The notes under the pieces: generated by a model | What the model saw: only the letters and a program-made list of their open reading frames with translations | Told to the model about the DNA's origin: nothing | The model's database searches: none | Origin: CAZAQK01 sp964535825 | GTDB lineage: Bacteria > Pseudomonadota > Alphaproteobacteria > Rickettsiales > SXRF01 | Assembly: GCA_964535825.1 (NCBI GenBank) | Contig: CAZHUC010000004.1 | Span: 62,001-126,000 of the forward strand | DNA: 64,000 nt | Direction: 5' to 3' | Shown: positions 1 to 8,221 of the stretch, one piece after another | How the letters are laid out: every line of letters starts with the position of its first letter | Position numbering within the stretch: the first letter of the stretch is position 1 | Program-made: the position numbers and the translations under genes

Positions 1-1630
1 GGCGCATGGTATCCAGATCAGCCGAGATAGGGTTGGCAAGTTTCAGGCTAGCATTTGTGCTGCCAAATAACGTGGCGTTCTTTTCTGAAAGGAATGACCA
101 GGTGCAGCATTCCATGAACCCCCGTGCTGCAAGCAGTCGCTTTGCCAGATGCGTGCGTTTCTGCATCAGGTTCAGTGCGGGCTTAGCGATGCCTGTCAGT
201 TTTGGCAGAGGAGTTGCAGGGATGTTATCATAGCCATGGATGCGAAGGATTTCTTCCACCACATCGGCTTCGCCTTCCACATCGGCACGCCATGAGGGTG
301 GGCTTACTTCAAATCCATCAGCAGAAGCACTTACAGCAAAGCCAAGCGATTTCAGGATGGTTTCAATTTTTGCAGGCGCAACGTCCACACCGCCGAGCGA
401 TGCAACACGGCTGGCATTCACTTTGATGCTACGCTGCCAGGAAGGTGTTTTGCCAGTGATGACAAGATTGCTCATCTCACCGCCGCAGAGTTCTTTGATA
501 AGGCGCAGGGCAAGCAGCGCGCCGGTTTCCACAAAATTGACATCCACGCCGCGTTCGAAACGGTAGCGCGCATCGGTGTTCAGTTGCAGTGCGCGGCCAG
601 TGTTCGCAATGCTGATGGGGTTGAAGAGTGCAACTTCTAAAAACACATCCGTAGTTTCGGCTGTGCAGCCGGTTTCCATGCCGCCAATAACACCGCCGAG
701 GCCAAGGGCTGCGCGGTCATCCGCGATCACCAGCATGGTCGGGGTGAGGGCATATTCCTTGTTATCGAGTGCTGCGAGTTTTTCACCAACTTTAGCAGCA
801 CGCACATGGATATTGCCGGAGAGTTTCTTTGCATCATAAACGTGCAGCGGGCGACCGAGATCGAAGGTGATGTAATTGGTGATATCCACCAGCGCAGAGA
901 TCGATTTCTGGCCGATGGCAGCAAGGCGATTCTTGAGCCATGCCGGGCTTTCGCCGTTTTTTACACTCTTGATATAACAGCCAATGAATTGCTGGCAGTT
1001 ATCATCAGCAATGGTGACAGACACAGGAGACACAAAACTTCCTTTGATACCGGAAACATCTGGAAGTGGTTTCAATTTGCCAAGGCCTGCCACCGCAAGG
1101 TCACGCGCGATGCCGTGCACACCCAGCGCATCGGCGCGATTCGGGGTGATGGCGATTTCAATGATGGGATCATTCAGCCCCATGACCTCAGCGACGGATG
1201 CGCCGATCGGTGCTTCGGGCAACTCGATGATACCTTCGGAATCGCCACCAATGCCAAGCTCGTCGGCTGAGCAGAGCATGCCGTTCGATTCCACACCGCG
1301 TATCTTCGTTTTCTTGATAACGAACTGGTCACGCGGAATAAGCGCACCTTCCTTGGCAAGCGCTACGAAAATGCCCGCGCGCGCATTCGGCGCGCCGCAA
1401 ACAATTTGCAACTCACCCACATCAGACTGCACTTTGCACACGCGGAGCTTGTCAGCTTCCGGATGTTTTTCAGCATGCAGTACTTTAGCTACAGTAAATG
1501 GCGCAAGCTCCGCGCTGCGGTCGGTGATGGATTCGACCTCAAGGCCAATGGCGGTGAGTGTTTTACTGATTTCCTCCAGCGAGGCATTGGTATCGAGATG
1601 GTCCTTGAGCCAGCTTAGTGTAAATTTCAT
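1..1630 (-). CDS. pheT: Phenylalanine-tRNA ligase beta subunit, partial (cut by window edge)
   Basis: This is the large subunit of the cytoplasmic PheRS alpha2beta2 enzyme, which charges tRNA-Phe. Reading the minus strand from the ATG at 1630 gives [20 protein letters not shown], the usual PheT start. An EMAP-type tRNA-binding domain follows, with [12 protein letters not shown] near residue 57. Then come the B3/B4 editing-region sequences, including [11 protein letters not shown]. About 543 residues are present and the frame stays open to base 1. The family is near 800 residues, so the missing part is the C-terminal catalytic-like and anticodon-binding domains. The start ATG overlaps the pheS stop (ATGA), so the two subunits are translationally coupled. 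Identification is firm. Confidence 0.96.
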   Translation of the reverse strand, partial: MKFTLSWLKDHLDTNASLEEISKTLTAIGLEVESITDRSAELAPFTVAKVLHAEKHPEADKLRVCKVQSDVGELQIVCGAPNARAGIFVALAKEGALIPRDQFVIKKTKIRGVESNGMLCSADELGIGGDSEGIIELPEAPIGASVAEVMGLNDPIIEIAITPNRADALGVHGIARDLAVAGLGKLKPLPDVSGIKGSFVSPVSVTIADDNCQQFIGCYIKSVKNGESPAWLKNRLAAIGQKSISALVDITNYITFDLGRPLHVYDAKKLSGNIHVRAAKVGEKLAALDNKEYALTPTMLVIADDRAALGLGGVIGGMETGCTAETTDVFLEVALFNPISIANTGRALQLNTDARYRFERGVDVNFVETGALLALRLIKELCGGEMSNLVITGKTPSWQRSIKVNASRVASLGGVDVAPAKIETILKSLGFAVSASADGFEVSPPSWRADVEGEADVVEEILRIHGYDNIPATPLPKLTGIAKPALNLMQKRTHLAKRLLAARGFMECCTWSFLSEKNATLFGSTNASLKLANPISADLDTMR

Positions 1631-2685
1631 AATCCCCCCACCAGCGAAGGAATATGCAGCGGGTCAAAGCCGTAATGCTTAAGCCAGCGCACGTCACTGT
1701 CAAAGAAAGTGCGCAGGTCAGGGATGCCGTATTTCAGCATGGCGAGGCGTTCAACGCCCATGCCGAAAGCAAAGCCCTGCCATTCATTCGCGTCGATGCC
1801 GCAATTTGTGAGCACGTTCGGGTGCACCATGCCGCAGCCCATGACTTCCAGCCAGTCTGCGCCTGCGCCGATCTTGATCTCATCACGCGAGCGAGTGCAG
1901 CCAATATCAACTTCCGCGGAAGGCTCGGTGAACGGGAAGAAGCTGGGGCGGAAACGCACCGGCACGTCATCCAGCTCAAAGAAGGCTTTCAGGAACTCGA
2001 TGATGCAGCCTTTCAGGTGGCCCATATGGATATTTTTATCGATAACGAACCCTTCCACCTGATGGAACATCGGTGTGTGAGTGATATCGGAGTCGCAGCG
2101 GTAAGTGCTGCCTGGTGCAATGAAGCGGAATGGCGGCTTGCCGTTCTTCATGGTGCGTATCTGCACGGGTGAAGTGTGGGTGCGCAGCAGCATCTTCTCG
2201 CCCTGCAGATAGAAGGTGTCATGCATCTGGCGGGCAGGGTGCGAGGCAGGGATATTCAGCGCATCGAAATTATGTTCATCATCTTCAATATCCGGGCCAT
2301 CTGCCACGGAAAAACCAAGGTCAGAGAAGATGGCGGTGATCTCTTCCATCACCTGCGTGACCGGATGAATACGGCCGGCAGGGATAGGTTGTGGGGGAAG
2401 GGTTACGTCAATCTTTTCATTCGCAAGGCGGGCAGAAAGTTCTGCATCTGCGAGGGAAGCTTTTTTAGCCTCTATCGCCTCGGATACTTCCTGTTTTATC
2501 TTGTTGAGCTCTGCGCCCAGTGTCTTGCGGGTTTCGGGATCGGCCTGTCCCAGTGTTTTCAGTGCTTCGGTAAGTGCTCCCTTCTTGCCGAGCAGTGCAA
2601 CGCGCTGTTCTTCAAGCGCAGCAGATGACGTGCAGCTTTCAACCGCTTGAAGCGAAGTGGCACGCAGGGAATTGGTATCGGTCAT
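1627..2685 (-). CDS. pheS: Phenylalanine-tRNA ligase alpha subunit
   Basis: This is the catalytic subunit of PheRS, 352 residues, a normal length for the family. An N-terminal coiled coil (about residues 1-90) that binds tRNA precedes the class II aminoacyl-tRNA synthetase core. Motif 2 is seen around [20 protein letters not shown] and motif 3 as GMGVERL at residues 308-314. A PheS-type C-terminus ([17 protein letters not shown]) follows. It lies downstream of rpmI-rplT and is fused by a 4-base overlap to pheT. The 102-base gap to rplT holds a long palindrome (see 2708-2767), which could separate ribosomal-protein expression from synthetase expression. Confidence 0.97.
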   Translation of the reverse strand: MTDTNSLRATSLQAVESCTSSAALEEQRVALLGKKGALTEALKTLGQADPETRKTLGAELNKIKQEVSEAIEAKKASLADAELSARLANEKIDVTLPPQPIPAGRIHPVTQVMEEITAIFSDLGFSVADGPDIEDDEHNFDALNIPASHPARQMHDTFYLQGEKMLLRTHTSPVQIRTMKNGKPPFRFIAPGSTYRCDSDITHTPMFHQVEGFVIDKNIHMGHLKGCIIEFLKAFFELDDVPVRFRPSFFPFTEPSAEVDIGCTRSRDEIKIGAGADWLEVMGCGMVHPNVLTNCGIDANEWQGFAFGMGVERLAMLKYGIPDLRTFFDSDVRWLKHYGFDPLHIPSLVGGL

Positions 2686-2707
2686 GATTTACCGCGAAAA
2701 AGTTTAT

Positions 2708-2767
2708 TATTGCGAGGAGCATAAGCAACGAAGCAATCCAGTCAATGTTAAACTGGATTGCTTCGTA
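2708..2767. repeat. Palindromic intergenic repeat between rplT and pheS
   Basis: A perfect 14-bp stem is formed by bases 2729-2742 (CGAAGCAATCCAGT) and 2752-2765, with a 9-base loop. The left flank reads ATTGCGAGGAGCATAAGCAA. From memory, this closely matches a dispersed palindromic element (attgcgaggagc ... cgaagcaatccag) found between genes in many unrelated bacteria. In the direction of transcription no T-run follows the stem, so it is not a classical intrinsic terminator. It could still attenuate read-through from rplT into pheS. No second copy was noticed in the window. Confidence 0.7.
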
Positions 2768-2787
2768 ATGCTTTTAGTAAGAGATGA

Positions 2788-3150
2788 TTAAGCGGCTTTG
2801 TTAAGCGCAGCTTTGCTCTGCTCTACCAGTGCTTTGAAAGCAGCAGGTTCGCGGGTGGCGAGGTCAGAGAGAACCTTGCGGTCCACTTCGATGCCAGCCT
2901 TGAGCAGGCCATTCATGAACTGTGAATATACCATACCGTGTTCACGAACGCCGGCGTTGATGCGCTGAATCCACAGGCTGCGGAAATTGCGCTTTTTGTT
3001 ACGGCGGTCACGGTAAGCGTAACGAAGGCCTTTTTCTACCTTCTCACGAGTAACGGTGATACAATTCTTGGCGCGGCCACGATAGCCTTTCGCCATTTTG
3101 ATGATCTTTTTACGACGCGCGCGATTCGCGCCACTTTGTGCGTGTGACAT
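2788..3150 (-). CDS. rplT: 50S ribosomal protein L20
   Basis: This is a 120-residue protein of the large ribosomal subunit, which binds 23S rRNA early in assembly. The strongly basic N-terminus with GYRGRAKNC and the segment [20 protein letters not shown] are characteristic of L20, and the length matches the family. It sits 11 bases after rpmI, the usual pair. infC, which often starts this operon in other bacteria, is not present upstream here. In several bacteria L20 represses its own operon through a leader mRNA, but I see no such leader here. Confidence 0.98.
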   Translation of the reverse strand: MSHAQSGANRARRKKIIKMAKGYRGRAKNCITVTREKVEKGLRYAYRDRRNKKRNFRSLWIQRINAGVREHGMVYSQFMNGLLKAGIEVDRKVLSDLATREPAAFKALVEQSKAALNKAA

Positions 3151-3161
3151 TGCCTATCTCC

Positions 3162-3365
3162 TTATTTAGCGCCGTATGGCATGTATTGTACGATACGATG
3201 CTGGTCGGATTCGTCCATGATGGTGGTACCGCGTGCTTTGCGGATAAAGCTGTTGGTACGCTTGCGCATACCGTGACGTTTACCAGCCTGTGTGGCAATG
3301 ACCTTGCCGGTTGCGGTGAAGCGGAAACGCTTTTTGCAACCTGATTTGGTTTTCAATTTGGGCAT
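3162..3365 (-). CDS. rpmI: 50S ribosomal protein L35
   Basis: This is a 67-residue basic ribosomal protein beginning [20 protein letters not shown], the standard L35 N-terminus, with the conserved [11 protein letters not shown] segment. It is the first gene of the minus-strand run rpmI-rplT-pheS-pheT. The start is preceded by a purine-rich AAAGGATAG ribosome-binding site (reverse complement of about 3368-3376). The promoter must lie in 3366-3571, the region shared with the divergent BI-1 gene. Confidence 0.97.
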   Translation of the reverse strand: MPKLKTKSGCKKRFRFTATGKVIATQAGKRHGMRKRTNSFIRKARGTTIMDESDQHRIVQYMPYGAK

Positions 3366-3511
3366 TTTCTATCCTTTCAATATTCAGAAAAAACACATTT
3401 TTCACTCCACAAGGCAATGCCTCGCCCGGGAATGAGGATGGACTTTCTATAGGTAAACTATGGTTAGTTCAAGCTAAATAATGGCTTATGTCGCTTTTTG
3501 TCCGGTTTCTA

Positions 3512-3541
3512 TTGAAAACTGCTCGCAATTACCCATATAAT
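3512..3541 (+). promoter_or_regulatory. Predicted housekeeping sigma-factor promoter for the BI-1 gene
   Basis: TTGAAA at 3512-3517 and a perfect TATAAT at 3536-3541 are separated by 18 bases, a good match to the vegetative consensus. The -10 box ends 30 bases before the chosen ATG at 3572. The site is in the intergenic region divergent from rpmI. Confidence 0.65.
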
Positions 3542-3571
3542 ACTACGTCATTTAACTTCAGGAGGACAATA

Positions 3572-4321
3572 ATGGCTTTTAAAGATCCCTTTGCAACAGC
3601 ACAGACCTTTGGTCAGTCACAAGCTGTAGCGTATGATGCAGGTTTGCGCAGCTATATGCTGCGTATCTATAACTTCATGGCCAGTGGTCTGGCCCTGACG
3701 GGTATCGTGGCGCTCTTTACCGCTAATTCCGATGCCATGCAGGCCTTGCTCTATGCCCAAAATGCTCAGGGTCAGTATGGCCCTTCCGGCCTTGGCTGGC
3801 TGGTGATGTTTTTACCGCTGGGTCTTGTCATGTGGATGAGTTTTGGCCTTAATCGTATTTCGGCCAGTTTTGCACAGGGGCTTTTCTGGGCGTTCTCTGT
3901 CGCTATGGGGCTTTCGCTTTCCAGCATATTCCTCATGTATACTGGCGAGAGCATTGCCCGTACGTTCTTCGTGACGGCCGGTACATTTGGTGCGATGAGC
4001 CTTTATGGTTATACCACCAAGAAAGACCTGAGCAGCTGGGGTTCATTCCTCATGATGGGCTTGATAGGTCTTATCCTCGCATCGCTGGTGAATATCTTCC
4101 TGCAGAGCTCAGGCCTTGCCTTTGCCTTGTCGGTGATCGGTGTGTTGGTTTTCGTAGGCCTCACCGCCTATGACACGCAGAAGATCAAAGCCATGTATTA
4201 CCAGCTCGGTAGCACAGGCGAAATGGCAGCGAAAATGGCCATTATGGGTGCACTGAACCTGTATATGGACTTCATCAATATCTTCCTGCATCTGCTTCGC
4301 TTCATGGGCGAACGCCGGTAA
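3572..4321 (+). CDS. Bax inhibitor-1/YccA family membrane protein
   Basis: This is a 249-residue inner-membrane protein with about seven hydrophobic segments, of the UPF0005/BI-1 family. Members are proposed Ca2+/H+ leak channels or modulators of membrane proteases such as FtsH (YccA in E. coli). The C-terminal family signature with AYD at residues 199-201 followed by TQKIK is present. The start is the ATG at 3572, because AGGAGG ends five bases before it (3560-3565). An upstream in-frame codon at 3488 would add residues that do not look like the family and would precede the promoter. The gene is monocistronic. The substrate in this organism is unknown. Confidence 0.9.
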   Translation: MAFKDPFATAQTFGQSQAVAYDAGLRSYMLRIYNFMASGLALTGIVALFTANSDAMQALLYAQNAQGQYGPSGLGWLVMFLPLGLVMWMSFGLNRISASFAQGLFWAFSVAMGLSLSSIFLMYTGESIARTFFVTAGTFGAMSLYGYTTKKDLSSWGSFLMMGLIGLILASLVNIFLQSSGLAFALSVIGVLVFVGLTAYDTQKIKAMYYQLGSTGEMAAKMAIMGALNLYMDFINIFLHLLRFMGERR

Positions 4322-4347
4322 ACTCTACTAAGCTTGCCGTTTTACTT

Positions 4348-4414
4348 GAAAACGGTGTGCTCGCTTCTGGTCACTTAGGTTTTACTAAGCTCAGTCGCTG
4401 TGCGCACCGTTTTC
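4348..4414. repeat. Long inverted repeat enclosing a smaller hairpin
   Basis: Arm 4348-4360 (GAAAACGGTGTGC) pairs with 4402-4414 (GCGCACCGTTTTC) at 13 positions, one of them a G-U wobble in RNA. Inside lies a perfect CTTAG/CTAAG hairpin around 4374-4389. It lies 26 bases after the BI-1 stop and 61 bases before the next start. It could be a terminator for the BI-1 transcript, a structured leader, or a remnant of a palindromic element. Confidence 0.5.
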
Positions 4415-4475
4415 TTCGTATGCGGCTAAGCCTAGCGAGTTTATGTTAGCGAAAATAGCGCAAGGAGAAGAAATT

Positions 4476-4721
4476 ATGATAACCAACAATACCGCTGAAA
4501 ACCGTTACGAACTGGTGACCGATGGCCATGTGTCTTTTGCGGAATATCATTTGAACGGCACAAGACTTTCTATAAATCATGTCTTTGTCCCCAATGAACT
4601 GCGTGGGCAGGGGATAGCCGCCAAGGTCATGGAAGGTGTCGTGGCGGATGCCACATCTCGTGGGCTTACCATCGTACCTGTGTGTTCTTATGCGCAGGCC
4701 TATATGCAGCGGCAAAAATAA
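4476..4721 (+). CDS. Small GNAT-fold N-acetyltransferase (YjdJ-like)
   Basis: This 81-residue protein consists of only the core GNAT fold. Its acetyl-CoA pyrophosphate loop is RGQGIA at residues 43-48, and it ends CSYAQAYMQRQK, the hallmark of the short YjdJ/COG2388 family. Members are very small predicted acetyltransferases of unknown substrate. The ATG at 4476 is chosen because AAGGAG lies eight bases upstream. A possible earlier start at 4443 would add 11 residues. It precedes the ABC permease by 43 bases and may share its transcript. Confidence 0.85.
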   Translation: MITNNTAENRYELVTDGHVSFAEYHLNGTRLSINHVFVPNELRGQGIAAKVMEGVVADATSRGLTIVPVCSYAQAYMQRQK

Positions 4722-4764
4722 ATCAGTGGCCTGAATCTTTTTTGCGGTTTATGTATTCCCCATC

Positions 4765-5535
4765 ATGAATCATTTCAATCTCATCGGCACATATACGCTC
4801 TGCAAGCGCGAGATCTGGCGGTTTGCAAAGGTATGGAATCAAACGGTCATTGCTCCCGTTATCACCACACTTTTATTCCTGGCGGTGCTTACACTGGCCA
4901 TGGGTGGTAGTGGACGCGTCATTGATGGCGTGCCATATAATGAATTCGTAGCACCCGGCCTCATCATGATGGCTGTGGTGCAGAATGCTTTTGCCAATAC
5001 TTCATCATCACTCATCCTTGCCAAGATACAGGGTGTCATCATTGACATACTCATGCCGCCACTCACCGGTTCGGAAATTACGCTGGCCATGGCGCTGGGC
5101 GGTATCGCGCGTGGGCTGTCTGTAGGTGTGGTGGTGCTTTCAGCGATATATATATTCGTGCCCTTTAGCGTCCACAGCATTGGTCTTGCATTCTTTTATG
5201 TGATCGCTGCGAGTATCATGATGGCACTGCTGGGGGTACTTGCAGGTGTGTGGTCGGGCGGGTTCGACCAGCTCTCGGCTATCACCAATTATATCGTGAC
5301 ACCGCTCGCATTCTTATCCGGCACGTTCTATTCCATCAAGCAGCTGCCGGAATTCTGGTACTATGTGTGCCACTTCAACCCGTTCTTCTATATGATCGAT
5401 GGGTTTCGTTACGCCATGACGGGCTATACCGACGGCACGATCGCCACGGGTATGGCCGTGCTCGTTGGCATCAATATCACGCTGTGGCTGGTAACCGTCT
5501 GGATGTTTAAAAAGGGCTACCGGCTTAAGAGCTGA
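4765..5535 (+). CDS. ABC-2 type transporter permease
   Basis: This is a 256-residue integral membrane protein with six predicted helices, of the ABC-2 permease family (like E. coli YadH). The conserved amphipathic region is visible around residues 84-110 (ANTSSSLILAKIQG, MPPLTGSE), and a final helix leads into MFKKGYRLKS. The family works with a separate ATPase (YadG type). None is adjacent, so the partner must be encoded elsewhere. The substrate is unknown. Oddly, a second diverged copy of the last 40 or so codons lies downstream at 5953-6093, beyond the small gene at 5536. Confidence 0.9.
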   Translation: MNHFNLIGTYTLCKREIWRFAKVWNQTVIAPVITTLLFLAVLTLAMGGSGRVIDGVPYNEFVAPGLIMMAVVQNAFANTSSSLILAKIQGVIIDILMPPLTGSEITLAMALGGIARGLSVGVVVLSAIYIFVPFSVHSIGLAFFYVIAASIMMALLGVLAGVWSGGFDQLSAITNYIVTPLAFLSGTFYSIKQLPEFWYYVCHFNPFFYMIDGFRYAMTGYTDGTIATGMAVLVGINITLWLVTVWMFKKGYRLKS

Positions 5536-5805
5536 TTACTTGTCTACGCTTACGTCTGCGGCGATGCCATCTCTCAGACCTGCATTGATCTCATCAAGGC
5601 AAGCGTTGTATGTTGCGTAGCACGCTTTTTTTTCTGCCATGGTAGATGCGGCATCAAGGCACATGTCTAGCCGAGCTTTGCAGTTCTTGAGCATTTGTTT
5701 TGCTGTTTCCGGGTCAATAGATTGAGCATTGCCGGGTTGGATAACACCGAAAGATAATGCTAACCCCATTGCCATCAAAATTGCGATTTTTGAATTTTTT
5801 TTCAT
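5536..5805 (-). CDS. Small exported protein with twin CX6C hairpin
   Basis: I do not recognise this 89-residue protein. Residues 1-27 form a clear Sec signal peptide (MKKNSK, hydrophobic core, then GNA before Q28). The mature part has exactly four cysteines, at 42, 49, 62 and 69, forming two CX6C units. The two units resemble each other (K-x-C-x-A-x4-C-L-D), suggesting an internal repeat. A helical hairpin held by two disulfides in the periplasm is the simplest model. The start at 5805 is chosen for GAGGAG eight bases upstream. It is convergent with the ABC permease and lies between that gene and the broken second copy of the permease end. Confidence 0.8.
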   Translation of the reverse strand: MKKNSKIAILMAMGLALSFGVIQPGNAQSIDPETAKQMLKNCKARLDMCLDAASTMAEKKACYATYNACLDEINAGLRDGIAADVSVDK

Positions 5806-5952
5806 AAAAGTTTCTCCTCGCTTAAAATACAAAATTTCATACTACCCCTCTATTAAACCATGAAAATATTGCGGTTTTATGACGATTAGCCGGTATTTTA
5901 TGCTTCTGATGCTTGACAAGGGGGGCTTTATGAAATCAACTCATTGTTTTTA

Positions 5953-6093
5953 TATAGATTTTACCCGTTGCGCCAGACAGGCTACACCGACGGCCTGATT
6001 GCCATAGGCACGGCTGTGCTCATCGGTATCAATATCACCCTGTGGCTTGTAACCACATGGATGTTTAAAAAGGGCTACCGGCTTAAGACTTAG
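5953..6093 (+). pseudogene. Remnant of the 3' end of an ABC-2 permease gene
   Basis: Bases about 5953-6093 match the last ~140 bases of the permease gene at 4765-5535. In frame they read GYTDGLIAIGTAVLIG then TLWLVTTWMFKKGYRLKT and a stop, against GYTDGTIATGMAVLVG and so on in the intact gene. One base is missing near 5973-5982 relative to the intact copy, so the upstream part is out of frame. There is no start or upstream homology. This is a 3' fragment of a second, diverged copy, separated from the intact gene by the small secreted-protein gene. It ends overlapping the stop of the ankyrin gene. Confidence 0.88.
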
Positions 6094-6896
6094 CCCCTGC
6101 CAACCGCAGGTGAATCTTTCGGGGTGTATTTTGCAATAGTATAAGATTCGCGCTGTCTTGGTGTCATGGCGTCTTTTTCTTCACGAGTTGGTTCACGCAT
6201 GCCGGGGATATGTGCGCCGTAGCTGATCAATAAATCATAGATCTGTTTTTTGGTTTGCTCATCAAGATGCTGACTTTTTTTCACATCCTCGGCTACGCCA
6301 CCCTTACTATAGTAAGCATCATTTGCATCCGCTCCTGCTTTTAAAAGCATGGTTACTAACGGTATGTCACCACTGCTTGCTGCCGATCCCAACAGCCAGC
6401 CATTCCCAGCTCTGTTTGGATCTGCGCCAGCGTTCAGCAGATCCTTGATCACAGCAAGATAGTCCGTTTTGTACGGAATTTTAGGCGTGTTATATACTGT
6501 ATATATATGCGCTGCCTTTCTCAAAGCTGTATCAGTACCACTGATATAAACAGTATTAGGGTCTGCTCCTTTTTCGAGCAGTTTTGCTATCACTTGCCCC
6601 ATATCGTGGTCTTTGCCTGATTCGATGGCTTGATGCAGCAGTGGTCTGTCATGGGACGGCTTGTAGTTAGGGTTTATTTGATCTGCGTCTAGCAGTTGGA
6701 TAAACTTTTCTATTTCACCGCGCACCAGAAGAGCATCTGGATTGGGATAGCAACCGATCCAACTCCCTTCTTGCACTTTTTTTGGAGTAATAAGGGGGGT
6801 AAACTGATCAACCGTTACGGTATCACCTGCCGCCCTGGCTTTTTCAACAATTGCCCTAAGTTCATCCGAACTCAAATCTTTGTGCTGTGCCGACAT
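6090..6896 (-). CDS. Ankyrin-repeat protein
   Basis: This 268-residue protein has no signal peptide. It carries ankyrin repeats with the LL-x2-GADPN type turn at residues 106-114, 153-161 and 184-192, and a fourth degenerate one ending DLLISYGAHI at 221-230. The first 80 residues are non-repetitive and the last 38 are polar. Ankyrin repeats bind proteins; the partner cannot be read from sequence. The ATG at 6896 is chosen because AAAAGGA lies upstream at good spacing. A TTG at 6932 would add 12 residues. It stands alone, divergent from argD. Confidence 0.88.
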   Translation of the reverse strand: MSAQHKDLSSDELRAIVEKARAAGDTVTVDQFTPLITPKKVQEGSWIGCYPNPDALLVRGEIEKFIQLLDADQINPNYKPSHDRPLLHQAIESGKDHDMGQVIAKLLEKGADPNTVYISGTDTALRKAAHIYTVYNTPKIPYKTDYLAVIKDLLNAGADPNRAGNGWLLGSAASSGDIPLVTMLLKAGADANDAYYSKGGVAEDVKKSQHLDEQTKKQIYDLLISYGAHIPGMREPTREEKDAMTPRQRESYTIAKYTPKDSPAVGRG

Positions 6897-6992
6897 TCTG
6901 CTATCCTTTTTGCGTATTTCGATAATTGGCAATAGTATTATCTTTTTTTAAAGAGTTAGGAAGTTAAATAGCGTTAAGAATGTGTGACAGCC

Positions 6993-7021
6993 TTGACAAT
7001 ATTGGCCGATAGGCAGATAAT
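6993..7021 (+). promoter_or_regulatory. Predicted housekeeping promoter of argDF
   Basis: A perfect TTGACA (6993-6998) and GATAAT (7016-7021) are 17 bases apart, an almost consensus vegetative promoter. It lies 34 bases before the argD start and is the only obvious promoter for argD-argF. I saw no clear ARG-box-like operator. Confidence 0.65.
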
Positions 7022-7054
7022 CCGTTCTTTTTTAAGGATTTTGGATAGATTTCA

Positions 7055-8221
7055 ATGTCTTCGGTCTTACCGGTATATAGGCGTTCAGCGATCGAGATCG
7101 TGCGTGGTGAGGGAGTGTATCTCTTTTCAGCCGATGGAAAGCGCTATCTGGATTTTGCCACTGGCATTGCCGTGAATGCGCTTGGCCACTGTCATCCGCA
7201 TGTGACCAAAGCACTTAAAGCACAAGCTGACATTCTCTGGCATTGCTCCAACATGTACCGTATGCCAGGCCTCGAAAGACTGGCTGAACGATTCGTGGAG
7301 CATACGTTCGCTGATAAGGCATTCTTCTGCAATTCAGGAAGTGAAGCAGTGGAGTGCGGCCTCAAGATGCTGCGCAAATATCACGACGCTCAGGGAAATC
7401 CTGACAAGTATCGCGTCATCACCATGCAAGGTGGTTTCCATGGCCGGACGTTCGCTTGTATCTCGGCAGGCGGCAATGATGTTGCGCGCAAAGGCTATGA
7501 ACCATTACTGGATGGTTTTGACCGCGCAGAGTTCAACGATATTGCATCAGTAAAAGCAGCAATCACTTCAAAGACCGCAGCCATTCTGGTTGAGCCGATA
7601 CAGGGTGAGGGCGGTGTGCATGTTGCTACCAAAGAATTCCTGCAAGGCCTCCGTACACTGTGTGATGAGCATGGGTTGCTTTTATTCATCGATGAAGTGC
7701 AGTGCGGTATGGGCCGTACAGGGTATTTATTCGCACATGAAATGGCAGGCATCACGCCGGATATCGTTTCGGTTGCCAAAGGTATCGGCAATGGTTTTCC
7801 GCTTGCAGCCTGTTTGATGACGGATGCGGTAGCATCTGCGGTCACTCCCGGCTCGCACGGTTCAACCTATGGCAGCAATCCGCTTGCTATGGCCGCAGGC
7901 AATGCCGTGCTTGATGTAATGCTTGAAGAGGGATTCCTCGCGCAGGTGAGAGCTGTGGGCAAATTACTGAAACAAGAGCTGGCGAATTTTGCAAAACAAT
8001 TTCCTGACATTGTGACAGAAGTGCGTGGTGAAGGACTGATGCTTGGTATTAAAACTGCGCGTCCGGCGCGTGAGGTGGCAGAAGAGTTGCGCCATGCCGG
8101 ACTTCTGACAGCACCGGCGGAAGATAATGTAATAAGAATTTTACCACCTCTTATTATAACGGAATCCCATGTGTCTGAAGCGATGCAATTACTGACCGCT
8201 GTATGTAAGGAATACGCCTGA
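7055..8221 (+). CDS. argD: Acetylornithine aminotransferase
   Basis: This PLP enzyme converts N-acetylglutamate semialdehyde plus glutamate to N-acetylornithine in arginine biosynthesis. Its 388 residues show the class III aminotransferase features. The phosphate-binding NSGSEA is at 93-98, FHGRT at 128-132, IDEVQCGMGRTG at 212-223 with D213 contacting the pyridine nitrogen, and the Schiff-base lysine is K242 in SVAKGIGNG. The family may also act in lysine synthesis as N-succinyl-DAP aminotransferase. The stop overlaps the argF start (TGATG), the standard alphaproteobacterial argD-argF pair. Confidence 0.95.
   Translation: MSSVLPVYRRSAIEIVRGEGVYLFSADGKRYLDFATGIAVNALGHCHPHVTKALKAQADILWHCSNMYRMPGLERLAERFVEHTFADKAFFCNSGSEAVECGLKMLRKYHDAQGNPDKYRVITMQGGFHGRTFACISAGGNDVARKGYEPLLDGFDRAEFNDIASVKAAITSKTAAILVEPIQGEGGVHVATKEFLQGLRTLCDEHGLLLFIDEVQCGMGRTGYLFAHEMAGITPDIVSVAKGIGNGFPLAACLMTDAVASAVTPGSHGSTYGSNPLAMAAGNAVLDVMLEEGFLAQVRAVGKLLKQELANFAKQFPDIVTEVRGEGLMLGIKTARPAREVAEELRHAGLLTAPAEDNVIRILPPLIITESHVSEAMQLLTAVCKEYA

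Noticed and set aside
939..1682. Long plus-strand open frames opposite pheT
   Set aside because: They mirror the codons of pheT, have no ribosome-binding site, and give low-complexity, implausible proteins.
3366..3571. Missing infC as a degraded gene upstream of rpmI
   Set aside because: No infC-like codons are visible on either strand; the region holds a good promoter for the BI-1 gene instead.
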